Below, in pieces: positions 31,134 to 42,457 of a DNA stretch of 64,000 bases. Origin of the DNA: Ahaetulla prasina (Eukaryota > Chordata > Lepidosauria > Squamata > Colubridae); the NCBI RefSeq assembly GCF_028640845.1, contig NC_080548.1:8984314-9048313 (forward strand). The letters run 5' to 3'. Every line of letters begins with the position of its first letter. The first letter of the stretch is position 1. Made by a program: the position numbers and the translations under genes. The notes under the pieces are model-generated. The model searched no databases. It was not told the DNA's origin and worked only from the letters and a program-made list of their open reading frames with translations.

Positions 31134-32561
31134 AATGCTTCATTGTTGGAAGGGGTTTTCCCCGCTGCCTTGAAAGAGGCGGTGGTGAGACCCCTCCTCA
31201 AGAAGCCTTCCCTGGACCCAGATGTTTTGGGTAATTATCATCCAGTCTCCAACCTTCGCTTTGTGGCGAAGGTTGTAGAGAGTGTGGTGGCATGGCAGCT
31301 TCCCCGGTACCTGGATAAAGCTGTCTATCTAGACCCATTCCAGTCCAGCTTCTGGACCGGTCACAGTACGGAGACAGCTTTGGTCGCGTTGGTGGATGAC
31401 CTCTGGAGGGCCAGGGATAAGGGTTGTTCCTCTGCCCTGGTCCTATTAGATCTCTCAGCGGCTTTTGATACCATCGACCATGGTATCTTGCTGCACCGGT
31501 TGGAGGGGTTGGGAGTGGGAGGCACCGTTTATCGGTGGTTCTCCTCCTATCTCTCCGACCGGTCGCAGACGGTGTTGACAGGGGGGCAGAGGTCGACCGC
31601 GAGGCACCTTACTTGTGGGGTGCCTCAGGGGTCGATTCTCTCGCCCCTCCTGTTCAACATCTACATGAAGCCGCTGGGTGAGGTCATCAGTGGTTTCGGG
31701 GTGAGTTATCATCTGTACGCTGATGATACTCAGCTGTACTTTTCCACCCCGGACCACCCCAATGAAGCTGTCGAAGTGCTGTCCCGGTGCCTGGAAGCCG
31801 TACGGGTCTGGATGGGGAGAAACAGACTCAAGCTCAATCTCTCCAAGACGGAGTGGCTGTGGATGCCGGCACCCCGGTACAGTCAGCTGCAGCCGCAGCT
31901 GGCTGTGGGGGGCGAGTTATTGGCCCCATCGGAGAGGGTGCGCAACTTGGGTGTCCTCTTGGATGGGCGGCTGTCATTTGACGATCATCTGGCGGCCGTC
32001 TCCAGGAGGGCCTTCCACCAAGTACGCTTGGTGCGCCAGTTGCGCCCCTTTCTTGACCGGGATGCCTTATGCACGGTCACTCATGCCCTTGTCACCTCCC
32101 GCTTGGACTATTGCAATGCTCTCTACATGGGGCTGCCCTTGAAGTGCACCCGGAGGCTGCAGCTAGTTCAGAATGCAGCTGCGCGGGTAATAGTGGGAGC
32201 GACTCGTTGCTCCCATGTAACACCAATCCTGCGCAGCTTGCACTGGCTTCCTGTGGTCTTTCGGGTGCGCTTCAAGATTTTGATTACCACCTTTAAAGCG
32301 CTCCATGGCTTAGGACCCGGGTACTTACGGGACCGCCTGCTGTTACCTTTTGCCTCCCACCGACCCGTACGCTCACACAGAGAGGGATTTCAGGTGCCGT
32401 CCGCCAAGCAATGCCGGCTGGCGGCCCCAGGAAGGGCCTTCTCTGTTGGAGCTCCTACGCTCTGGAATGAACTTCCCCCTGGTTTACGTCAAGTGCCTGA
32501 TCTTCGGACCTTTCGCCGTGAGCTGAAAACGCACCTATTTATTCAAGCGGGACTGGATTGA
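31134..32561 (+). pseudogene. L2 ORF2, RT half, uninterrupted
   Basis: Continues the plus-strand L2 protein for about 475 codons without a stop: [107 protein letters not shown] and FRRELKTHLF-stop region. All core RT residues are present. The apparent open frame extends left into the inverted L2 by chance. Confidence 0.9.
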
Positions 32562-32682
32562 TATTTTATTGGGTTATTTATGTCTTATGATTTTAAATGG
32601 TTTTAAAAATTTTGGCCACGTTATAATATTTCTTTTTAACTTCTTTTTAATGTTTATACATTGTATTTTTACTAGGCTGTAC

Positions 32683-32713
32683 ACCGCCCTGAGTCCTTCG
32701 GGAGAAGGGCGGT
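32683..32713 (+). other. L2 3'-terminal RNA hairpin
   Basis: ACCGCCCT (32683-32690) pairs with AGGGCGGT (32706-32713); inside, TCC-TTCG-GGA makes a second stem closed by a C(TTCG)G tetraloop. The same structure ends the copies at 7344-7374 and, inverted, near 27985-28016. It probably serves template recognition by the L2 RT; that is inference from LINE biology. Confidence 0.8.
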
Positions 32714-32726
32714 ATAAAAATTGAAA

Positions 32727-32765
<39 letters not shown>

Positions 32766-33391
32766 ATATTATACATTAATGTTCTCTGTGACCATATTAT
32801 AAGTAATTGTGTTCTCTTCACTGACGATGTTAAACTATTTAACACTACCAACAATACAGCTACCCTTCAAAAAGACCTTGACTTTGTGTCGGAATGGTCA
32901 AAAACTGGGCAACTCCAAATCTCAACCAGCAAGTGCTCTGTCTTACACATTGGAAAAAATAATCTGAACACTAAATAGAAGCTCGATGGACATTACCTTG
33001 TAGATGACCCTCACCCTCTTAAAGACCTTGGAGTTTTCATATCAAATGATCTAAGTGCCAAACCACACTGCAACTACATTGCAAAAAAGGCTTTAAGAGT
33101 TGTAAACTTAATCTTGGGTAGCTTCTTCTCCAGAAACACTACACTACTAGTATATAAAACATTTGCTAGATCAATTCTTGAATACAGCTCACCTGTCTGG
33201 AACCCATACCTCATTTCGGACGTTAATACAATTGAGCGTGTCCAGAAATATTTTACAAGAAGAGTTCTCCACTCCTCTGATTACAATAAAATACCTTATG
33301 CCACCAGACTTGAAATCCTGGGTTTAGAAAATTTAGAACTTCGCCGCCTTCGACATGACCTGAGTTTAACTCATAGAATCATCTGTTACAA

Positions 33392-33865
33392 CAGTGATTC
33401 TCAACCTTTATAGTGCTGCGACCCCTTTAATACAATTCCCCACAATGTGGCGACCCCAACCGTAAAATTATTTTCGTTTTGAATTTATCGCGCCTGAAGC
33501 CGTATTGGCTAGCGATCTGAACTGCTTGCGATTGCCTTGAGGATGGAGGCATTAAAGCAGAGACTCCTCCCCTATTAAGTTTATCGCGCCTGAAGCCAGA
33601 TTAGGCTAGTGATTGGGAGTGATTGCAGCTGGTTTGAGAGGGAGACATCAGAGCAAAGATTTCTCTCTTTTTTAATTCATTGCGCCTGAAGCCGAATTCG
33701 GCTAGCGATTTGAAGAGCCTGCAGCTGGCTTGTGGAGTCAACCATTGGAGTACGATTCTTCGACTCGCAAGTATACTTCCCATATTTCCAATGGTTTTAG
33801 GCGACCCCTGGCAAATCGTCATTCGACCCCCAATGGGGTCGCGACCCACAGGTTGAGAATCGCTG
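33392..33865. mobile_element. hAT miniature element (CAGTGATTCTCAACC ends) in LINE ORF
   Basis: TGTTACAA lies at 33384-33391 and 33866-33873. Ends are CAGTGATTCTCAACCTTTAT and GGTTGAGAATCGCTG. Interior segments TTTATCGCGCCTGAAGCC repeat three times. It interrupts the outer LINE protein within a codon run that resumes afterward. Confidence 0.92.
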
Positions 33866-34292
33866 TGTTACAATGTCCTTCCTGTTGAAGACTATTTCAG
33901 CTTCAATCACAACAATACATGAGCACACAATAGATTTACATTAAGCTTAAATGTAAACCGCTCCAATTTTGATTGCAGAAAATATGACTTCAGTAACAGA
34001 GTTGTTAATGCCTAGAATGCACTACCAGACTCTGTGGTCTTTTCCCAAAATCCCCAAAGCTTTAACCAAAAACTATCTACTATTGACCTCACCCCATTCC
34101 TAAGAGGTCTGTAAGGGGCGTGCATAAGAGCACCAACGTGCCTACCGTTCCTGTCCTAATATTCCCTTGATTGTATCCAATTTCGTATAGTTATTACATA
34201 CTTATGCTTATATATATGCTTATATATCGTATAGTTATTTCATGCTTATGCTTATATATACGGTTGTGACAACTAAATAAAAAAAAATCTAC

Positions 34293-35942
34293 ATTTAGCT
34301 ATATTAAATTAAAAATGGTTTATGCATTGATATTTTCTAGGTTTGCATAACAGAGTTAACATCAGTTAAATGTTTGGTGACTGCATTCCCACTAATGCCT
34401 TGGTTAATTTTAACAGTAGTTAAATGGTAGCTCTAAACATTGTTTAGATTAGTATTAAGCATAGTATAAAATCTTTGGAGGAAAATAAACAGGATAGTAT
34501 TTTTCCAGAAGAACGGCAGGAAAAAAAATCCAGTAAAACTTATCAGAAATTTTCAACTCAAGAAATTTTAGCTCAGTTTTAGTGTACTGTTTTTAAGGAA
34601 GTTGAAAGCAGTTTGGAACAGAAATAGCTAGTTATTTACTTATTCATTTATTTCTCCACTAAGAAGCTTTGCAGGTATTATTTTTTTTAAAAAAACAATC
34701 TGCTTTACCTCTTTGGGAAGTAATAGAGAGACAACAAAATATTTTTGGCAGCAAAACTTCTTTTAAATCACTTCCAGCTCTCTTGAAAAATAATTGTTTA
34801 TATCTTGCCTATATGGATAATTTGCATGCATGAATAAAAGAATAAACTGAAGCTATTTGGGCATAATAAGGGACATGAAAGAAAGAAATTGAATTTGTAT
34901 TCTTCTTTATGCCTCCTTATTTTCTCCCACGATAACACCGGTCTTTTGGAAAGGACCAAACGCAGAGATGCTTCCTAAATACCATGGGTTAATTTTGACA
35001 CTTCTGCCAAAAGCAGACCCATTGAAGGTGAGCAATTAAATATCACTTGGCTGCAAATAATACTGCAGTTACTCACTGACTTCCAAGCTGTTTAAAATGC
35101 CATTTGGCCCCTCCGACTGAACTACGTTGGATAATGGACAGTTTCTATACAATCTGACATGCCTTTACTCACAAGAGTTATGATACTAGCAGAAGCATAA
35201 ATCTTCCTTAGCAAGCCAGTTTAATCTTTTTATGTTACTAAAAAGCAAATGGTATTTTGGGTTGCATTAGCAGAGAAGCTAAAGATAAAATGGGAAGTTG
35301 TTTCAGGCACCCACACTCCTTTCCGGATGCACAAGTGCGTACAATCAATCATTTTTCTTTGGCCAATACATTGGGGTGGTTTTTCTGAGGCTTTGGATGT
35401 TTACCTATAACACAATCTCTGATGGACTTTGGAGAGTCTTACCTGCATACAGCAAAGAACCTTAGAGAATACTATGTTGACAGACAACTTTCTCCAGTTT
35501 GTCTTCTGGGCAAAAAACAAAAAAACCCTCCTGTGTTTCTATTTGAAGCTCTTTAGAATTTCTTTAGATTGCTGTTTGTGTTGCTTTCTTCAAGTGGATT
35601 TATTACTGCTGCAAAATAAGGCTTGAGGAGAATATTGTTGTTGTTGATACTTTCCAGAAGGTGTATATTGTATCCTGTGACTGCCCCCAATACCAGCAGG
35701 AAGAGTTGCTGTCACAAATCCCACATACTAGGAATTAGTAAAATTATGTAAAACCCAAGAACCTAGGCATCTGATATGCCATAATGAAGCCACCCCTGTC
35801 AAGATATCATTCCTCAAATAATTCAGTGACATTCCTGAGTCAATTTGTTCCTTTTTACCCATCTCAATACCGCCGATTACCTAAAAGAACCGGGTCAAAC
35901 CTGAATCTGATCGGGATGTGGGATTGTTTATACTCTTGGTTA
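34293..35942. other. Unassigned AT-rich sequence
   Basis: About 1.65 kb with no recognised repeat. Frames on both strands are short. Confidence 0.4.
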
Positions 35943-35950
35943 CTCTAATA

Positions 35951-36352
35951 CAATGGTGAAATGTAAAATTTGTTACTACCGGTTCTGTGGGCGTGGCTTG
36001 GTGGGGGGGATATGTGACTGGGTGGGCGTGACCAAAGTTTTTTTTCTTTTTACTTTTAAAAGCATTTTTTCTACGGACGAAGAGGTTATAGAAAAAATGC
36101 TTTTAAAAGGCTCTGATGATTCCAGCTGAGCCGTGCGATCATCAGAGGCTTTTTTTTTTACTTTTAAAAGCATTTTTTCGGCCAAGGAAAAAATGCTTTT
36201 AAAAGTAAAAAAGAAAACCTCTGATGATCGTGCAGCTCAGCTGGGCATGTGTGGGGGGGGGCAGGGATTTTTGCTACCAGTTCTCCAAACCACCCACCAC
36301 CATCACTACCGGATTGGGCGATCCAGTCCGAACCGGGAGCATTTCACTCCTG
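35951..36352. mobile_element. hAT miniature element with multi-arm internal fold-backs
   Basis: CTCTAATA (35943-35950) and CTCTAACA (36353-36360) match at 7 of 8. Ends are CAATGGTGAAATG and GCATTTCACTCCTG. Inside, TTTTAAAAGCATTTTTTC and its complement occur several times in alternating orientation, together with CTCTGATGAT and ATCATCAGAG. Confidence 0.88.
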
Positions 36353-36360
36353 CTCTAACA

Positions 36361-37117
36361 TGAATTCAGTTTGGAGCTAAAGTGGGGAGAACTGAGGAAG
36401 ATGGAGTTGTCAGCCAAAATAACATAGCTGTCAGCTTTGGAAGCCATACTAGGCTGAAGGCTTCTGCGCTGCCACTTTTTCCTGTGTGGGAAAGTAGGAG
36501 GGGGGTGTTTAGTAGAAGGGACCATTGGACATAATAACATTCTTCCTGCCAGTCAAGGTCAGGCCAGGACTGCATCTGAAGAAGGAGTGGTCAGAGTGAT
36601 GCCTCAAGATGGGACAGTTGGCGATTGGAGCATGTGATCAGCAGAGGGGTCAGGGGTTGGTGGTCTGGGATTTTGTACTACTGAGGAAAAACCCGGATCT
36701 CTCAGATTCGGATTTCCCCAGTTGTGCCAGTTTACCTATCCTTGCAAAAGAACTTTGAAAGATGCTTGCTTCAGAGTCTTTACTTGAAGATGGGGATTTT
36801 CCAGAACGCTGACAATAGCTAGCTGATGAGTCAGGTACATTCCAGTGGCTGGCTGGCCAGAGGAGAAGGAGAGAAGTCGCCGAGCAACCAGCTCTCATCT
36901 CAGTTGGACAATATGACAGATTGTTTTGGAAATCTGAGAAACTCTTACTTATACTGGGGTGGAAAGCATGGGAACTTTCAGTACTGGCTTTCCAACAGTT
37001 GGTGCCAAGATGATGTATCTAAATAAATTTGTTCTTTGAGGAAATGAAATGCCTTGGAGTTCGATTTGTGAAGGGTGCATTACTTGGAGCCTGAAAAATT
37101 GAGGAACCCATTTAGTC
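36361..37117. other. Unassigned sequence
   Basis: No recognised repeat or exon. It ends at the 5' break of an old L2. Confidence 0.35.
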
Positions 37118-37164
37118 ACTCATGCCCTGGTCATCTCCCATTTGGACTATTGCAATGCACTCTA

Positions 37165-37390
37165 GTGAGCTGTGGTGGTACTGTGGTTAGAATTCAATAT
37201 TGCAGGATGACTCTGCCCACAGCCTGGAGTTCAGTCCTGACCCGCTCAAAGTTGACTCAGCCTTCCCTCCTTCCGAGGTGGGTAAAATGAGGACCCAGAT
37301 TGTTGGGGGCAAGAAGATGACTCTGTAAATTGCTCAGAGAGTGCTGTGAAGCACCGTGAAGCAGTATATAAGTCTAAGTGCTATTGCTAT
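37165..37390 (+). mobile_element. GCTATT-tailed SINE nested in old L2
   Basis: GGTGGTACTGTGGTTAGAAT head, TTGACTCAGCCTTCCCTCCT and AAAATGAGGACCCAG middle, tail AAGTGCTATTGCTAT. The L2 coding sequence is broken at its left edge. Confidence 0.88.
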
Positions 37391-37610
37391 GAAACTACCA
37401 TTGAAACTACCATTGTTCAGAAGCTTCAGATGGTGCAGAATGCAATGTTGGGTAATCAAAGAATAGTGCTTGCAACATGTCAACAGTCTGAGCTGCATTG
37501 GATGCCAATTTGCTTCCAGATGCAATTGAAGTTGTTGGTTGTGACCTTTAAAGTCCTAAATGACCTGCGGCTGGGTTACTTATCTTCACCCTATTGTCTT
37601 CACTCTATTG

Positions 37611-37893
37611 CAATGATGGCTAACCTTTTCCAAACCGAGTGCCCAAAGCACGCGTGCATACATGCAAATGCATGCATACCCCCAAACCCCCAAAATGCAA
37701 GGTGTGTGGTCCCTGTGCATGCACCCCGCCCCATGCATGGGCCCTATCCCCCATGCATGCGCGGCAGAGACCCGAATACCAGCTGGCCGGCAGGAGGTGT
37801 GCTTGCATGTGCAGCAGAGCTGAACTGGCATGACGGGTCATGTGCCATCAGAGAGGACACTGCGTACCACCTCTAGCATGTGTGCCACCACGG
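37611..37893. mobile_element. hAT-type element with CATGCATG-rich interior
   Basis: CTCTATTG (37603-37610) and CCCTATTG (37894-37901) match at 7 of 8. The left end is CAATGATGGCTAACCTTTTC; the right end TGTGCCACCACGG is its weak complement. The interior is rich in GCATGCA steps. Confidence 0.7.
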
Positions 37894-38190
37894 CCCTATT
37901 GTATCAGCCTGTCCTACCCTGTCAGGCTGGAAATGTACGTGACAGACCCCATCAGTGAAAGAATCCTGACTGACGGGATCCAGGAAGAAATCCTTCTCTG
38001 CTATCTTGCTTGGGGCTCATAGAGGAATACATAGTACCCTGAAAGCCTCATTCTAACCCTTTTAATTAACTTTTAATATTGAATTTTAACTATTCTTGAC
38101 TCTATTTAAAATTTTTATATTTAGTTTTTTATGTTTTTAATATGCTATTTGTACACTGCCCAGAATCGCTCTGGGGATTCTCTCTGACTG

Positions 38191-39149
38191 TTACGGTTTT
38201 TAAGGGCACCTTCTTCCCTGAGCTCCCTGAACCTACAGATACGATTGCATCTCCACAAGGTGTGTAATTAGCAAAGGAGCAGAAGCAGGCAGCTTTAATC
38301 TTAATACCAATTCTGGCTTTCCTAAAAGCAATGCAATTAAATCTCATCTTTTCTGAGCAGCTATTTTACTAGGCGTTACTTTCATCAACCAAAGCAGTGA
38401 TAGTTTCTACGAGATCTCTGCCCCTACACCCATTCCCCCCCCCCCCGGGCATTGGGTTGGATCATTTAATCCCCACCTGGACTATATTTATTGTTCTGGG
38501 TTATTTGAAGCTGATTTAGGCATAATAGATTTTATTATGTCTTAGTAGTGTCTTTCAATTGTTATTTGTTGTTTTTACCTATATATGCTGTTCTGAATTG
38601 CACTTTGATTTGTCAGCTATATAAGTTGATTTGATAAGTTGACAATATTCTGAGACAGACTGATAGATGCATGAGCAAGCCAAATAGGTAGCTAAGCAGG
38701 GTGGGGCTTGATAAATACCTCTACAATATTATGAAGACCATTAGAACATCCCAGGGGTGTAGGAGAGATAGAGGAGTTGGAATACTTCTTAGCAAAAAGC
38801 AGTGGCAAGCTACTTCCATATTTATTCGTTGATTTGATTGATTATATATTTATTTACTGAATCAAATGTATCAAATCATTGAATTTGACCAACTCAGGGT
38901 GGCTTACCAGAAAACAACCAATACAAAACTCAATAAGATGGTCCAACCAGAATAAAAATAGGGGGAACTTATGTAATAAGGAGGACCTGATTTTAAAAAG
39001 CTTCCAATGAAAACATTTTGTCATCCTGGGGCTGGGAGAAGAAAGAGATCTTCAAGGCTTATGTAAAGGACAATAGGGTCAGGAGTCAGGACAATGCAAA
39101 CTCATGGGAGATGTTAAGGGTAATCTGGGTTCACAACCAAGATTGTGCA
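38191..39149. other. Unassigned, with a possible old minus-strand L2 at the middle
   Basis: A C15 run lies at 38436-38450. ACCAACTCAGGGTGGCTTACC near 38889-38910 resembles a decayed minus-strand L2 3' hairpin. Nothing else is recognised. Confidence 0.35.
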
Positions 39150-39720
39150 CTGTTGAGCAGAGTACCCTATGCATGAAAACAACTGAGACTGGTTGTATAC
39201 AATAACAGTCACTTGCAGACAAACTGGGGTTTGATATTCCTTTACTTTTAGGGAAAAGGCAAAGTCATAGTCCAAAAACAATCCAGGTCATACACATATA
39301 AAGTCAGTCAGGGATGTTACAAATTTCAGGGCTTCTTACCAACGTAGACTTGCACAACAAACAAGGTCTTCTTTCAGTTTGGCAAAACACAGTTCAATTC
39401 ACAACAGTCAGTATCTTGAGGAATCAGTAACTAGCCATGATCAAGCAACGATCATAAAGCTCAAATACAGTTGCAGCATATCATCAGGTTACAATGCTGT
39501 AGCGTCCCTGTAGATTCCCCACAAGCCATAATTTAGTAGTCCTTTTATACATTGGCTACAGAGCTCAACCAATCAGGATGCTTGCATGATGCAGCACAGC
39601 CTTAAAGCAATACCATCCCTTTCTACAAACATACATAGTTAGTTTATATATTGCCTGGCCAACTAGTTAGGCAAATAACAATTTCCTTTCAGGGGATACC
39701 ATTCAGAGGGCAGACACCAT
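39150..39720 (-). mobile_element. Putative LTR or promoter-bearing fragment
   Basis: The minus strand reads CCTGATTGGTT, then GCCAATG, then TATAAAAGG (39541-39549), spaced like an LTR promoter with CCAAT and TATA boxes. I could not fix TG..CA ends or a target duplication. Confidence 0.35.
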
Positions 39721-39802
39721 AACGGAGAGGCACACTTCGTGGGACCTTTCTGATGGCTTTGTTCATTGGGCCATAGGACTTGAAGAATGGCCACTCTTCT
39801 GG

Positions 39803-40036
39803 ATAGCAATAGCACTTAGACTTATATACCGCTTCATAGTGCTTTTACAGCCCTCTCTAAGCTGTTTACAGAGTTAGCATACTGCCCCCAACAATCTGGC
39901 TCCTCATTTTACCCACCTTGGAAGGATGGAAGGTTGAGTCAACCTTGAGTCGGTGAGATTCGATCTGTTGAACTGCAGCTAGAAGTCAGTTAAAGTAACC
40001 TGCAGTATTGCACTCTAACCACTGCACTACCTCAGA
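39803..40036 (-). mobile_element. GCTATT-tailed SINE, complete
   Basis: ATAGCAATAGCACTTAGACT at left is the complement of the tail; TTACCCACCTTGGAAGGATG and TCTAACCACTGCACTACCTC at right are the complements of the body and head. It is the least interrupted copy of this SINE here. Confidence 0.9.
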
Positions 40037-40574
40037 TCTTAGAGGTATGCAGAGAAAATGAGAGAAAAGTGATCCCTTACCTAACCAGGCCAATGTCATG
40101 TCACCACCAGTTCCTTAAACTTCACCCAGAACCTAACCAGTATCAATGATTATATTGTTGCCAAGAATAATATGTGATGTCTCCATGAAACTATCAGGAA
40201 CTTAACTCATTTCTGAAGTGTTGTTTTACATTACTCCCCATCTAGGAAAAAAGGATAAGGCATTGTAGTAGCCTTCCTAAGTTGATATCATCTAGATGTG
40301 TGAAGTTTTCAGCTTCCAGGATTGCCATTAAGGATGGCCCAAATGCTTGTGGCCCAAACCAGGGAAATCCCCTTTTGCCTTAAATGAAGCTGAATCTGGC
40401 ATTACCTAACAAGACTACTTAAATTGCCACTTCTAGTTGCTGAAAATACTTTTCATTTACCCTAAGTGAAAACCTGTTACGCTGATGACACAGTTCAGAG
40501 CAGGCAAAAAATTCCAGGTAATCATAAGTAGTGTTGACCCCCTTCATGAATTGCCTCAGACTGGTTGCTTTGAT

Positions 40575-40781
40575 AATATTTATTTATTTATTTGTATTTA
40601 TTTATTTTATTTGTCACAACAGTATATATAAGCATAAGTATGAAATAACCATACGAATTGGATACAATCAAAGGAAACATTAGGACAGGAACGGTAGGCA
40701 TGCTGGTGCTCTTATGCACGCCCCTTACAGACCTCTTAGGAATGGGGTGAGGTCAATAGTAGATAGTTTTTGGTTAAGTTA
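40575..40781 (-). mobile_element. CR1-group LINE (outer-type) 3' tail
   Basis: TTTGTCACAACAGTATATAT, ATTGGATACAATCAAAGGAA and AGGAACGGTAGGCATGC are complements of the 3' end of the LINE at 34.1-34.3 kb. It ends within a complement of the last coding segment and abuts an L2. Confidence 0.88.
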
Positions 40782-40792
40782 ATATTTAAGTT

Positions 40793-41625
40793 TCGCAACT
40801 TAGGCGTCCTCCTGGACGATCGGCTGTCCTTAGAGAATCATTTGACAGCCGTCGCCAGGGGAGCATTTTATCAGGTCCACCTGATTCGCCAGTTGCGCCC
40901 CTTCCTTGACCGGGACGCCTTACGCACAGTCACTCATGCCCTCGTCACTTCCCGCCTGGACTATTGCAATGCTCTCTACATGGGGCTCCCCTTGAAGAGC
41001 ACCCGGAGGCTCCAGTTAGTCCAGAATGCGGCCGCGCGGGTGATAGAGGGAGCACCGCGTTGCTCCCATATATCACCTTTCCTGCGCGCCCTACACTGCC
41101 TACCGGTAGTCTTTCGGGTGCAATTCAAGGTCTTGGTTACCACCTTTAAAGCGCTCCATGGCTTAGGACCGGGATACCTTCGAGACCGCCTTCTGCCGCC
41201 AATTGCCTCCCAACGACCTGTGCGCTCCCACAGAGTGGGCCTCCTCAGGGTGCCGTCAACCAAACAATGTAGGTTGGCGGCCCCCAGGGGGAGGGCCTTC
41301 TCTGTGGCGGCACCAGCCCTGTGGAACGAGCTTCCTCCAGGATTACGACAACTACCCGACCTCCGGACCTTCAGACGTGAACTGAAGACTCTATTATTTC
41401 AGCGTGCGGGACTAGCCTAAGATAAAATGTTTTAGCATATTTTAATGGGGTTTTTATTGGTTTCTATTGTTTTAGTGATCAGGCCATGATAATATTTAGT
41501 TTTAACTGGGTCTTAATGTTTATTTATTATATTGTTTTAATATGCCTGTGAACCGCCCTGAGTCCTACGGGAGATGGTGCAGTATATAAGTTTGATTAAT
41601 AAATAAATAAATAAATAAATAAAGA
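40793..41625 (+). mobile_element. L2-type LINE 3' end, 209 open C-terminal codons
   Basis: The frame runs [64 protein letters not shown] and FRRELKTLLF to a stop at 41420, with no interruption, followed by a 3' UTR, a hairpin ACCGCCCTGAGTCCTACGGG whose right arm is partly decayed, and an AAATA tail. Confidence 0.92.
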
Positions 41626-42198
41626 TTTGGGGATTTTGGGGATAATAAAATGCCATTTGTAGTCACTGGCGTGCCATCTGGAAAACACCATGCAGGAATC
41701 TTACCAGCCCACCTTATTTTGAGGTTACTTGCAAATTCTGAATGCTGGTTCTTCACCAAGATAATGGAGATATAAAGATGGAATGCATCCATTATACACA
41801 TCAGAGTTGATCTGATGGATTTTATGTCTACACTGATACCGGAGCCATTTAACATGTGAGGCAGACAAATCTCTGACCTTCTGACATCTTGCCATCATTG
41901 CTTTCCTGTCAGCATCTGTCTCCTGAGGCCCCTCATCTGGCTGCCATCTCATTCTCTCTAATGGTGGAGTTGGCCTTGTAAACATCAGCCCAGCTTAGGA
42001 GATCCATCAGTTTGCTGTCAGAAACAGGGATGTTTGATTAAATGGGTTCTTGGCTTAATCCAGCATGGCTGTTCTTGTTTTTATGTTCAACGTGGCATTA
42101 TACTGAAGGTGAGCTGGCAGCGTTCATAAGCACATCATCTCAGGGAGGCTTCTGTGCAAGTTTCACATTAGACAGGGTTCCAACTCTGCTTGCCAAGA
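41626..42198. other. Unassigned sequence
   Basis: A minus-strand open frame of 86 codons at 41725-41985 is rich in charged residues but matches nothing I know. No repeat is recognised. Confidence 0.35.
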
Positions 42199-42206
42199 CT
42201 CCAAGC

Positions 42207-42341
42207 CAGAGGTCTTCAAACTTGGCAGCTTTTGGACTTGTGGACTTCAACTCCCAGAATTCTCCAGCCAGCATAGCTGGCTGGAGAATTCTGGAAGTTG
42301 AAATCCACAAGTCTTAAAGCTGCCAGGTTTGGGGACCCCTG
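42207..42341. mobile_element. hAT hairpin element, complete
   Basis: CTCCAAGC (42199-42206) and CTCCAAAC (42342-42349) match at 7 of 8. Arms meet at CCAGCATAGCTGG. Ends are CAGAGGTCTTCAAACTTGGC and GGGGACCCCTG. Confidence 0.92.
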
Positions 42342-42457
42342 CTCCAAACCCTATTTGTTTTCCTCAACTATAATTTATTTCTGGGCCTGCTGATAGTGCA
42401 TAATCATGATGCCTTTTGAAAACAACATTCCTAATAAGAATTAACCCAGTATCCACC

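Larger units (their letters stand above)
25015..32765 (+). mobile_element. Near full-length L2-type LINE, split by an inverted L2
   Basis: ATATTAT at 25008-25014 and 32766-32772 is the target-site duplication. Without the inner insertion (3,180 bp plus 6-bp duplication) the element is about 4.57 kb. It has a GC-rich 5' UTR, an endonuclease-RT ORF and a 3' UTR ending in the hairpin at 32683-32713 plus an (AAAT)n tail. Insertion into the outer LINE is exact: the outer RT frame reads through when it is removed. Confidence 0.92.
24835..34292 (+). mobile_element. CR1-group LINE (outer element), split by L2 and by a hAT
   Basis: The left part, to 25014, encodes IYGISGPLHNWI and SGVPQGSVLGPTLF, RT motifs before the active site. 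The frame resumes at 32773 with LFTDDVKLF (a variant of the YADD active site), then KDLGVF, YKTFARSILEYSSPVWNP, RVQKYFTRRVL and LENLELRRLRHDL. A 474-bp hAT interrupts codons near 33391, and the protein resumes LPVEDYFSF after it. The 3' UTR has AAGGGGCGTGCATAAGAGCA and ends TGTGACAACTAAATAAA. Stops are present, for example after NNLNTK. Tails of the same family occur at 40.6, 47.4, 53.1 and 59.3 kb. Confidence 0.85.
37118..38190 (+). mobile_element. Old L2 LINE 3' end, split by a SINE and a hAT
   Basis: TCACTCATGCCCTGGTCATC and TTGGACTATTGCAATGCACT match the SRLDYCNAL region of L2; after the SINE come CAGAATGCAATG and GACCTTTAAAGTCCTAAATG; after the hAT come GAATCCTGACTGACGGGATC and a 3' UTR ending ACTGCCCAGAATCGCTCTGG. 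It is more diverged than the 27-32 kb copies and belongs with the subfamily at 57.9 kb. Confidence 0.85.

Noticed and set aside
41725..41985. Minus-strand 86-codon charged open frame
   Set aside because: Composition is protein-like, but nothing in it is recognised and there is no second exon or promoter evidence. It is left as unassigned.
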